A DNA stretch of 7,365 nucleotides. It comes from Vulcanimicrobiota bacterium. GTDB lineage: Bacteria; Vulcanimicrobiota; Vulcanimicrobiia; Vulcanimicrobiales; Vulcanimicrobiaceae. Positions 1 to 4,357 of the stretch are shown piece after piece. The position numbers and the translations under genes are program-made. The stretch spans positions 1 through 7,365 of the forward strand of contig JASHXG010000308.1 of the NCBI GenBank assembly GCA_030043675.1. The letters run 5' to 3'. Position 1 is the stretch's first letter, and the number at the start of each line of letters is the position of its first letter. The notes under the pieces were generated by a model that was not told where the DNA came from, did no database searches, and saw nothing but the letters and a program-made list of their open reading frames with translations.

Positions 1-529
1 TGTCCTTCAAGGCCAGCGCTACGGCTAAGCCGCCGACGCCCAGCGCCGTCAGCAGCGGTGTAATCGCGATCCCCAGTGAGTTGAGAATGATCAGCACGCC
101 GAAGGTCACGACGATGGTCTGCGCGACGGTCGACAAGAGCGACGCGGAGAGCACCCGCTTCTCGACGCCTCGGCCGTAACGCGTCACCCCGCCCGCCGTG
201 AACCGCGCCGCCACCAGCGTTGCCGATCCGAGAACCAGGATCAGCAAGATGCGCCCGATCAGAAAGTCGAGGCGCGAGTTGAGATTGACGGTTTCCGCAG
301 CGGCGTACAGGCCGGCCGCCGTCCCCCAAAAGATCGGTATGCCGCGTACGGCGTCGAGCGACACGCCAAGCCAAAAGTTCTGGTGCGCAGCGTGCGATTC
401 CGCAAGCCGACGAAGGACGACGCGATCGACGACGTAGCCGGCCACCACGCCGATCACGACCCAAACCAGCGCCAGAGCCAGCGGCACATACGCGGTGATG
501 TTTGGATTCACGGCAGAAACTATGCCCAT
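1..529 (-). CDS. MscS-family mechanosensitive ion channel, N-terminal part (runs off the left edge)
   Basis: The reverse strand encodes 176 codons from an ATG at 529-527 and stays open to the window edge. The protein is strongly hydrophobic, with likely membrane segments near residues 13-34, 58-78, 88-108 and 131-153. It then reaches ITPLLTALGVGGLAVALALK (156-175), which matches the glycine- and alanine-rich pore-lining TM3 helix of the MscS family, normally continued by DTL.N.FAG. The cytosolic beta domain expected next is outside the window. MscS channels in the inner membrane open under membrane tension and release solutes during hypo-osmotic shock. A GTG directly upstream (532-530) is an alternative start, and the Shine-Dalgarno signal is weak (GGGG about 12 bases upstream), so the start is uncertain. 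The gene is divergent from the HNH gene. The family call is firm; the precise subfamily and physiological role are not. Confidence 0.85.
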   Translation of the reverse strand, partial: MGIVSAVNPNITAYVPLALALVWVVIGVVAGYVVDRVVLRRLAESHAAHQNFWLGVSLDAVRGIPIFWGTAAGLYAAAETVNLNSRLDFLIGRILLILVLGSATLVAARFTAGGVTRYGRGVEKRVLSASLLSTVAQTIVVTFGVLIILNSLGIAITPLLTALGVGGLAVALALKD

Positions 530-583
530 CACGACCCGCCCCAAACGCTGAGGCTGCCGTGCGGCCGCCGGGCTGGAAGAGTA

Positions 584-614
584 GCGCAGTGTGCACACCC
601 CTTGGCACACGCGC
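584..614. promoter_or_regulatory. Inverted repeat in the divergent intergenic region
   Basis: Left arm GCGC-A-GTGTGC (584-594) pairs with right arm GCACACGCGC (605-614) apart from one unpaired A, around a 10-base spacer. The left half also contains a perfect 10-base palindrome, GTGTGCACAC (589-598). The repeat lies between the divergent channel gene and the HNH gene and ends 16 bases before the HNH start codon. It could be a dimeric regulator's operator or an mRNA hairpin in the HNH leader. No convincing promoter boxes are recognisable next to it, so the function is inferred from position only. Confidence 0.35.
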
Positions 615-630
615 GTGACAAACTCGATGC

Positions 631-1065
631 GTGAAGCGTTGTCCGAAGTGCGGTCTGCTGCTCGCGATCGAGAGTTTTGCGTCACGCGGCAAGGGCCTGG
701 GGAGAACATCTTATTGTCGCGCATGCCAGAGTCAGTACGGCAAAGCGCATTACCGGCGAAACGTTGCGTTACACAACCGCAGACGCTACCAGAACCAAAA
801 GCGATACCGGAAGCGAAACGCTCAACTGCTTAGGCAATACTTGCTCGCGCGAGCATGCATCGACTGCGGCGAGACCGACGTGCGCGTGCTGGAGTTCGAC
901 CATGTCCGTGGACGCAAGGTAGAGAATATTGGTACAATGTGCGCGCAAGGTTGCAGCTGGCAAAGGATAGCGGCGGAGATCGCCAAATGTGAGATTCGCT
1001 GCGCCAACTGCCACCGCCGCAGAACGGCCGGCCAGTTTGGCTGGTGGCAAAATGTCGGGACGTAG
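631..1065 (+). CDS. HNH endonuclease-like protein with N-terminal CxxC zinc motif
   Basis: This 144-residue protein starts at GTG 631, so that its first lines read MKRCPKCG. An N-terminal four-cysteine site (C4, C7, C29, C32) is followed by a very basic linker rich in Arg, Gln and Tyr (residues 36-70). A C-terminal HNH/treble-clef domain follows, with C76-x2-C79, the catalytic-type FDH (89-91) and C124-x2-C127-H128 in RCANCHRRRT. Proteins of this build are predicted metal-dependent DNA nickases or endonucleases and are common in phages and mobile DNA. The substrate here is unknown. No Shine-Dalgarno sequence precedes the GTG, and no better in-frame start keeps the CPKC motif. The TAG stop (1063-1065) is formed by U8-A9-G10 of tRNA-Pro, so the last residues are encoded by the tRNA acceptor stem. 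That abutment suggests arrival by insertion next to the tRNA, but no attachment-site duplication is visible. Confidence 0.75.
   Translation: MKRCPKCGLLLAIESFASRGKGLGRTSYCRACQSQYGKAHYRRNVALHNRRRYQNQKRYRKRNAQLLRQYLLARACIDCGETDVRVLEFDHVRGRKVENIGTMCAQGCSWQRIAAEIAKCEIRCANCHRRRTAGQFGWWQNVGT
909..938 (+). promoter_or_regulatory. Possible internal promoter for the tRNA-Pro cluster
   Basis: TGGACG (909-914, four of six matches to the -35 consensus) lies 18 bases before TACAAT (933-938, a good -10 match) inside the HNH coding region. It sits about 120 bases upstream of tRNA-Pro, and no other promoter-like sequence is visible before that tRNA. This is a pattern match only. Confidence 0.25.
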
Positions 1066-1132
1066 CTCAGCTTGGTAGAGCGGTGCGTTTGGGACGCACA
1101 GGTCGCAGGTTCAAGTCCTGTCGTCCCGACCA
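1056..1132 (+). tRNA. tRNA-Pro (anticodon UGG)
   Basis: The full cloverleaf can be drawn. Acceptor stem CGGGACG (1056-1062) pairs with CGTCCCG (1122-1128). The D-arm is GCTC/GAGC. The anticodon stem GTGCG/CGCAC holds loop TTTGGGA with anticodon TGG at 1090-1092. The T-arm has the usual TTCAAGT loop. The discriminator is A1129 and the CCA end is encoded (1130-1132). The 5' end overlaps the last ten bases of the HNH gene on the same strand. Confidence 0.97.
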
Positions 1133-1137
1133 AACTT

Positions 1138-1174
1138 CGGGCATGGTATCCTACTGGCGTGCCGTGCCCGTTTT
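1138..1174 (+). terminator. Hairpin followed by four T residues, possible intrinsic terminator
   Basis: CGGGCATGG (1138-1146) pairs with CCGTGCCCG (1162-1170) over nine base pairs including one G-U, and TTTT (1171-1174) follows. It lies 5 bases after the tRNA-Pro CCA, and its T tract abuts the first base of tRNA-Arg. The 15-base loop contains TATCCT (1147-1152), at a plausible distance to act as a -10 box for tRNA-Arg. The short T tract makes termination uncertain; the hairpin could instead be a processing signal between co-transcribed tRNAs. Confidence 0.45.
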
Positions 1175-1248
<74 letters not shown>

Positions 1249-1267
1249 TGGTACTATAGACGTCCTT

Positions 1268-1345
1268 GGTGACTGTAGCTCAGCTGGTTAGAGCGTCGGT
1301 CTGTGGAACCGAAGGCCGCGGGTTCGATTCCCGTCAGTCACCCCA
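1268..1345 (+). tRNA. tRNA-His (anticodon GUG)
   Basis: Acceptor stem GTGACTG (1269-1275) pairs with CAGTCAC (1335-1341). The encoded G at 1268 is the G-1 identity base specific to tRNA-His and faces the C73 discriminator at 1342. The anticodon stem TCGGT/ACCGA holds loop CTGTGGA with anticodon GTG at 1303-1305. CCA is encoded (1343-1345). TACTAT at 1252-1257 in the short gap upstream could be a -10 box, but no clear -35 box accompanies it. Confidence 0.97.
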
Positions 1346-1370
1346 GCATTGCACGCAAAAGGAGATGATA

Positions 1371-1712
1371 ATGGCTCGTTCGCCCCAAGAAGTCTTCGCG
1401 CACCACGCCGAGGTACTGATCGCCGGCGATCTCGACGGGGTCGTTTCGGACTACGCCGAAGACGCCATCTTCATCACGCCCGCCGGCGTGCTGCGCGGAA
1501 AGGACGGCGTACGGCAAGCCTTCGTGCAACTACTCGCCGACGTGCCCAAGGCCAAGTGGTCACTTAAAACCGAGCTCTACGCCGGCGACATTCTTTTGCT
1601 CGAGTGGATCGCCGAATCAGCCAAGACGCGCGGTGAAGGCGTCGACACGTTCATCTTTCGCGACGGGAAGATCAGCGCGCAGACGGTCAGTTACACCATC
1701 GCCAGAATTTAG
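1371..1712 (+). CDS. Small NTF2-like / SnoaL-like protein
   Basis: This 113-residue protein has the hallmarks of the SnoaL-like branch of the NTF2 superfamily. An N-terminal helix region with AGDLDGVVSDYAEDAIFI (18-35) is followed by the turn PAGVLRGKDGVRQAF (37-51). The C-terminal strands carry LLLEW and GVDTFIFRDGKISAQT. Length is normal for a single-domain cone-shaped alpha-plus-beta barrel. Such proteins bind small hydrophobic molecules or act as isomerases or hydrolases, and many stand-alone members have no assigned substrate, so no reaction is claimed. AAGGAG at 1359-1364 sits six bases before ATG 1371. An ATG at 1365 is in frame but overlaps the Shine-Dalgarno, so 1371 is preferred. 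There is no signal peptide, so it is probably cytosolic. It begins 25 bases after tRNA-His and may be transcribed with it. Confidence 0.82.
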   Translation: MARSPQEVFAHHAEVLIAGDLDGVVSDYAEDAIFITPAGVLRGKDGVRQAFVQLLADVPKAKWSLKTELYAGDILLLEWIAESAKTRGEGVDTFIFRDGKISAQTVSYTIARI

Positions 1713-1749
1713 TCGCGCGACCGCGGAGGAATAGGTCACTCCCCGCGAC
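1712..1749 (+). promoter_or_regulatory. Hairpin after the NTF2-like gene
   Basis: GTCGCG (1712-1717) can pair with CGCGAC (1744-1749). Alternatively CGCGG (1722-1726) can pair with CCGCG (1743-1747), extended by a few pairs in GGAG/CTCC. No T tract follows, so it does not look like a standard intrinsic terminator. It may be a weak terminator, an mRNA 3'-end stabiliser, or the first domain of a structured leader of the lipoprotein gene. Confidence 0.3.
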
Positions 1750-1764
1750 GAGACGAACCGTTCC

Positions 1765-1810
1765 TGAGGGAGCGGGCAGATGCCCGTGAGGCTCCCGAGG
1801 GAGCGGGTTG
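1765..1810 (+). promoter_or_regulatory. Structured leader with duplicated Shine-Dalgarno/ATG module
   Basis: GAGGGAGCGGG occurs twice, at 1766-1776 and 1797-1807, exactly 31 bases apart. Each copy is followed by GATG at the same spacing, giving ATG 1780 and ATG 1811, both seven bases after GAGGGAG. Between them, GCTCCC (1791-1796) can pair with GGGAGC of the first copy (1768-1773), with inner stem GGGC-AGAT-GCCC at 1774-1785. It can also pair with GGAGC of the second copy (1800-1804), which would mask the Shine-Dalgarno of the lipoprotein. These pairings exclude each other, which is the geometry of a translational switch. No known riboswitch class is recognised. Confidence 0.4.
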
Positions 1811-2848
1811 ATGAAGACCATCCTTCGATCGAACGGCTATGCCTTAGGCGTTTGCGCGCTTTTCCTCTCGCTCGGCGGCTGCAACGGCGCTAACGCGCCC
1901 TCGACATCGGGGCCGTCATTTAGCCCATCGCGTGCCGCGACCAACGCGGCAGGATTCGAGCCGGACGAGCGGCCCAACCGCCGCGTTTCCTGGATGTCCT
2001 CCGCCGCCAAGCTCACCCGTCCGTTGCTCTATGCGTCCAATTGGGAATCCAACGACGTTGTGGTCTACGCGTACCGCACCGGCAAAGTCGTCGGCGAACT
2101 GACGAAGGACATCGACGGACCATACGGTGAGTGCAGCGACTCCAAGGGCGACGTCTGGATCACCAACTACGATACTGAAATTGTCGTCGAGTACGCGCAC
2201 GCCGCAAAGACTCCAAGGAAGGAGCTGTCGGATACCGGCGGTGCCTCGATCGGCTGTTCGGTCGACGCGACGACCGGGAATCTCGCGGTCGCCAACTTCG
2301 CAGGCGGGACTCCGAGCGGCGCCGGCTACGTCGTGATCTATGCCAATGCATCCGGCACCGGAACGAACTACACCACCGGCGACACGTATCTCTGGCCTCC
2401 CGCGTACGACGGCAGCGGCAACCTCTTCGTCGAAGGCGAAAATGTCGACACGGGCGCTAAGGAACTGCTCGAACTTCCGAAGGGCGGCACGACCTTCACG
2501 ATCATCTCGTTACCCTTCACGCTAAACTTTCCGGCTGCCGCGTATTGGAATGGCAAGTACGTCGGGGTGAGCGATCAAGAGTACGGAGGAGACTTCGCGA
2601 CCGGCATCTACTGGGTGTCGGTCTCAGGCTCAGCGGCGACGCTCAAGGGTACGGTGGTCTTAACTGGCAACTGCACAAGTAGCGAGATCGACGTCGTCCA
2701 GGGTGCCATCAATGCCGGCAAGCTCGTCGGCGGCAACCTAGAGTGCTCTGGAGGCCAGAGCGAGATCGGCTTCTGGAGCTTGAGCGACGGCAACCTCATC
2801 CGTGCGATTGTAGACGCATCCGCCTCCGGGGTTGCGATCAGTAGATAA
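1811..2848 (+). CDS. Secreted lipoprotein with predicted beta-propeller-like repeats
   Basis: This 345-residue protein begins with a lipoprotein signal peptide: MKTILR positive end, hydrophobic YALGVCALFLSLGG, and lipobox LGGC with the lipidated Cys at 24. A Ser/Pro/Ala-rich linker runs to about residue 60. The remainder shows spaced blade-like motifs such as LLYASNW, PYGECSDSKGDVWITNY, SIGCSVDATTGNLAVANF and AAYWNGKYVGVSDQEYG, resembling NHL/SMP-30-type propeller strands. Several cysteines could form disulfides outside the cytoplasm. Enzymatic residues are not recognisable; a surface binding or structural role is possible, and no specific function is assigned. From memory, close relatives form large families in Candidatus Eremiobacterota. 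ATG 1811 is chosen because GAGGGAG (1797-1803) is ideally spaced; TTG 1808 is less likely. The upstream leader suggests translational control. The stop is TAA. Confidence 0.8.
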   Translation: MKTILRSNGYALGVCALFLSLGGCNGANAPSTSGPSFSPSRAATNAAGFEPDERPNRRVSWMSSAAKLTRPLLYASNWESNDVVVYAYRTGKVVGELTKDIDGPYGECSDSKGDVWITNYDTEIVVEYAHAAKTPRKELSDTGGASIGCSVDATTGNLAVANFAGGTPSGAGYVVIYANASGTGTNYTTGDTYLWPPAYDGSGNLFVEGENVDTGAKELLELPKGGTTFTIISLPFTLNFPAAAYWNGKYVGVSDQEYGGDFATGIYWVSVSGSAATLKGTVVLTGNCTSSEIDVVQGAINAGKLVGGNLECSGGQSEIGFWSLSDGNLIRAIVDASASGVAISR

Positions 2849-2867
2849 GGGCGCACCAGAATCCAGA

Positions 2868-2890
2868 GACGTCTGCGAGAGCAGGACGTC
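2868..2890 (+). terminator. GAGA-tetraloop hairpin after the lipoprotein gene, without T tract
   Basis: GACGTCTGC (2868-2876) pairs with GCAGGACGTC (2881-2890) over nine base pairs with one bulged G, closed by the GNRA-type loop GAGA (2877-2880). A second small hairpin, CTGCG/CGCAG (2901-2905 and 2911-2915), follows before tRNA-Lys. No run of T follows either, so a factor-dependent end or mRNA stabilisation is as likely as intrinsic termination. Confidence 0.35.
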
Positions 2891-2932
2891 GGTGGCGGGG
2901 CTGCGTAACTCGCAGTTCGTGAACCCATTTGA

Positions 2933-3005
2933 GCGCCTTTAGCTCAGTCGGTAGAGCAGCGGACTTTTAATCCGTTGGTCCCGGGTTCGAGTCCCGGAGG
3001 GCGCA
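2933..3005 (+). tRNA. tRNA-Lys (anticodon UUU)
   Basis: Acceptor stem GCGCCTT (2933-2939) pairs with AGGGCGC (2998-3004) with one U-G pair; the discriminator is A3005. The D-arm is GCTC/GAGC. Anticodon stem GCGGA/TCCGT holds loop CTTTTAA with anticodon TTT at 2966-2968. T-stem CCGGG/CCCGG holds loop TTCGAGT. CCA is not encoded (CAT follows). Confidence 0.96.
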
Positions 3006-3029
3006 CATGCTTTTCTTGCGTCAGTTTGC

Positions 3030-3101
3030 GCACCGCTAGCTCAATGGTAGAGCAGCTGACTCTTAATCAGTTGGTTGAAGGTTCGAGTCCTTCGCGGTGC
3101 A
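3030..3101 (+). tRNA. tRNA-Lys (anticodon CUU)
   Basis: Acceptor stem GCACCGC (3030-3036) pairs with GCGGTGC (3094-3100); the discriminator is A3101. Anticodon stem GCTGA/TCAGT holds loop CTCTTAA with anticodon CTT at 3062-3064. T-stem GAAGG/CCTTC holds loop TTCGAGT. CCA is not encoded. It follows tRNA-Lys(UUU) by 24 bases; the anticodon arms are similar but the acceptor and T stems differ. Confidence 0.96.
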
Positions 3102-3111
3102 GAGATTCGCA

Positions 3112-3143
3112 GGGCCTGTCGGGCGCGGGCGTTCGACAGGCCT
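3112..3143 (+). promoter_or_regulatory. Nine-base-pair hairpin between tRNA-Lys and the mntP-like gene
   Basis: GGCCTGTCG (3113-3121) is perfectly complementary to CGACAGGCC (3134-3142), with a 12-base loop and a G-U closing pair at 3112/3143. No T tract follows. It lies 10 bases after tRNA-Lys and 14 bases before the preferred mntP start, so it may separate the tRNA from the mRNA or structure the mntP leader. It lacks the features of the manganese-sensing yybP-ykoY riboswitch. Confidence 0.4.
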
Positions 3144-3156
3144 CGCCTCATCGCCG

Positions 3157-3720
3157 GTGACGCTCGCACTCGAAGCGAAAATACTCGGCATCGCGCTGGC
3201 CGTCGGCCTCGACGTGCTTGCGGTGTCGATCGCGGTAGGCGTCATGCGAATTCCTTGGCGTGGCCGACTGCGCCTCGGGCTCGCTTTTGCGGTGGCCGAA
3301 GTCGCGATGCAGTTGCTTGGCTACGCCATCGGCACGGGTGCAGGTCGCCTGGCCGGTGTCGTCGCCATCTACGCCGGGTTCGCGATCCTCGCGATGGTCG
3401 GCGTCTACATCTTCCACGAGAGCGCAGCGAACGAGCCTACATTCAAGCCTGAGTCGGGATGGGGCCTCATCGCGGCATCCGCCTCGATCAGTCTCGACTC
3501 GTTCGGAATCGGCGTCTCACTTCCGGGCGTCCCGCTGCCGCTGATGCCGCTCCTCGCTACGGTCGCGGTCAGCACGGTGCTCTTTACGGCCGTTGGGTTG
3601 GCGTTCGGCGAGCGCCTTGGCCGTCGCTACAAGCGACTCGCACAGCGGATTGCCGGACTCGTGCTGATCGCTCTTGCGATCCTCTTCACCATCGAACACA
3701 TTGCCGGTTGGACGTCGTGA
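3157..3720 (+). CDS. mntP: MntP-like manganese efflux pump
   Basis: From GTG 3157 the protein has 187 residues, close to the 188 of E. coli MntP. It shows two homologous three-helix halves, each opening with a conserved acidic signature: ALAVGLDVLAVSIAVG (D19) and SASISLDSFGIGVSLPG (D114). An additional conserved-type glutamate, E48, lies in AVAEVAMQLLGYAIG. Hydrophobic segments cover most of the chain, with a short loop near residues 88-101. MntP proteins export Mn2+ across the inner membrane to prevent manganese toxicity. The frame stays open upstream to a GTG inside tRNA-Lys (3097), but that would translate a tRNA end and a hairpin, so 3157 is preferred even though no clear Shine-Dalgarno precedes it. 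The next gene overlaps its stop by GTGA, implying translational coupling. The family is clear; the ion specificity is inferred from the family. Confidence 0.82.
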   Translation: MTLALEAKILGIALAVGLDVLAVSIAVGVMRIPWRGRLRLGLAFAVAEVAMQLLGYAIGTGAGRLAGVVAIYAGFAILAMVGVYIFHESAANEPTFKPESGWGLIAASASISLDSFGIGVSLPGVPLPLMPLLATVAVSTVLFTAVGLAFGERLGRRYKRLAQRIAGLVLIALAILFTIEHIAGWTS

Positions 3721-3941
3721 CGGTGCTCACGATCTTCGGCGCTTGCGCCGTCGGCTTCATGATGATCTTCTACGCGCTGGAAGACCGAGCGCCGCAGTAC
3801 ACCTTCGCATTCGCGCTTGCTTGCGTAGCCGCATCGGTTTATGGATGGTTAGCCGGAACGTGGCCGTTCGGAGTCGTCGAGGCCGTATGGGCGATCGTGG
3901 CTTTTCGAAAATGGCTGCGCCGACGTAACGCCCCTTCATAA
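3717..3941 (+). CDS. Small two-helix membrane protein, translationally coupled to mntP
   Basis: This 74-residue protein starts at GTG 3717, overlapping the mntP TGA stop as GTGA; GTG 3723 is a weaker alternative. It has a first hydrophobic segment (about residues 3-19), then the conserved-looking loop YALEDRAPQYTFAFA, a second segment (about 28-46), the motif GTWPFGVVEAVWAIVAFRKW (47-66) and a basic RRRNAPS tail. The ALEDR...YT...GxWPFGxxEAxW pattern resembles a small uncharacterised membrane protein that I have seen, from memory, annotated as hypothetical in diverse bacteria. I cannot give a family name. The overlap with mntP argues for co-expression and possibly assembly with, or modulation of, the transporter, but this is inference. 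No enzymatic motif is visible. Confidence 0.72.
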   Translation: MTVLTIFGACAVGFMMIFYALEDRAPQYTFAFALACVAASVYGWLAGTWPFGVVEAVWAIVAFRKWLRRRNAPS

Positions 3942-3990
3942 CCCAAAGGGCCCGGCCAAGCCGTCGAAAGGAAAAGCACCAGGTTCGTTC

Positions 3991-3996
3991 TATCTA
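3991..3996 (+). promoter_or_regulatory. Possible -10 element upstream of tRNA-Leu
   Basis: TATCTA lies 11 bases before the tRNA-Leu gene, a plausible distance for a -10 box with a very short leader. The -35 region is not recognisable, so the call is weak. Confidence 0.2.
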
Positions 3997-4007
3997 TCGG
4001 GGTCGCC

Positions 4008-4089
4008 GGGCAAGTGGCGGAACTGGCAGACGCGCTGGACTTAGGATCCAGTGGGGCAACCCGTCAGAGTTCGAGTCTCTGCTTGCCCA
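4008..4089 (+). tRNA. tRNA-Leu (anticodon UAG)
   Basis: Acceptor stem GGGCAAG (4008-4014) pairs with CTTGCCC (4082-4088); the discriminator is A4089. The anticodon stem CTGGA/TCCAG holds loop CTTAGGA with anticodon TAG at 4042-4044. A long class II variable arm (TGGGGCAACCCG) and T-arm CAGAG-TTCGAGT-CTCTG complete the 82-base gene. CCA is not encoded. A small hairpin, GGTCC-ACCA-GGACC (4090-4103), follows immediately. Confidence 0.97.
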
Positions 4090-4133
4090 GGTCCACCAGG
4101 ACCACCATCCGCTGCTATCGGAACCAATTAGAA

Positions 4134-4255
4134 GAGCGAACTATTTTCGGGGCTCGCGACGGAGGGATCTACGCGGCGTCTGAATCCGCCCGGAGCCCGG
4201 AAGGCGAGAGGGCGGAGAATTCGAGTCCGTCGCGAGCCCCGAAAATAGTGAGCGA
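4134..4255. mobile_element. MITE-like palindromic insertion with 24-bp perfect terminal inverted repeats and a 6-bp direct repeat
   Basis: The 110-base core (4140-4249) begins ACTATTTTCGGGG and ends CCCCGAAAATAGT; arms 4140-4163 and 4226-4249 are perfect 24-base reverse complements. The core is bounded by the direct repeat GAGCGA at 4134-4139 and 4250-4255, as expected for a target-site duplication. The interior is GC-rich and holds another hairpin: TCCGCCC (4185-4191) with GGGCGGA (4210-4216), topped by GCC/GGC around CGGAA. It encodes no protein, so it would be a non-autonomous element mobilised in trans. It lies between tRNA-Leu and tRNA-Gly, upstream of tig-clpP-clpX, and would form a very stable RNA hairpin if transcribed. 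Only one copy lies in the window, so mobility is inferred. A small structured RNA gene is the main alternative. Confidence 0.55.
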
Positions 4256-4260
4256 CCCCT

Positions 4261-4332
4261 GCGGAAGTAGCTCAGTGGTAGAGCATCGCCTTGCCAAGGC
4301 GAGGGTCGCGAGTTCGAATCTCGTCTTCCGCT
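4261..4332 (+). tRNA. tRNA-Gly (anticodon GCC)
   Basis: Acceptor stem GCGGAAG (4261-4267) pairs with CTTCCGC (4325-4331); the discriminator is T4332. Anticodon stem TCGCC/GGCGA holds loop TTGCCAA with anticodon GCC at 4293-4295. The T-arm is GCGAG-TTCGAAT-CTCGT. CCA is not encoded. It ends 25 bases before the tig start codon and five bases after the direct repeat of the palindromic element. Confidence 0.97.
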
Positions 4333-4357
4333 TATCTCCCCGTTTGCGACTCTATCG

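Noticed and set aside
3097..3156. N-terminal extension of the mntP-like protein from a GTG at 3097
   Set aside because: It would translate the 3' end of tRNA-Lys and a 9-bp hairpin into about 20 residues of non-conserved sequence; GTG 3157 gives the usual family length.
3459..3716. In-frame upstream extension of the small membrane protein from ATG 3459
   Set aside because: This part is the +1 shadow of mntP, arginine-rich and without hydrophobic structure; the protein-like sequence starts only at GTG 3717.
4149..4241. tRNA-like gene suggested by TTCGAGTC and an anticodon-arm-like GCGGC-GTCTGAA-TCCGC
   Set aside because: No D-arm can be drawn, the bases around TTCGAGT do not form a T-stem, and the outer helix is far longer than an acceptor stem, even for selenocysteine tRNA.
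4140..4249. Possible 4.5S signal recognition particle RNA: about 110 bases, a long hairpin with CCGGAAGG near its tip
   Set aside because: The universally conserved AGCAG side of the SRP internal loop is absent (GAGAG here), the C-C apposition next to the GGAA loop breaks the usual stem, and the 24-bp perfect outer helix with flanking direct repeats fits an inserted element better. A covariance search against RF00169 would settle it.
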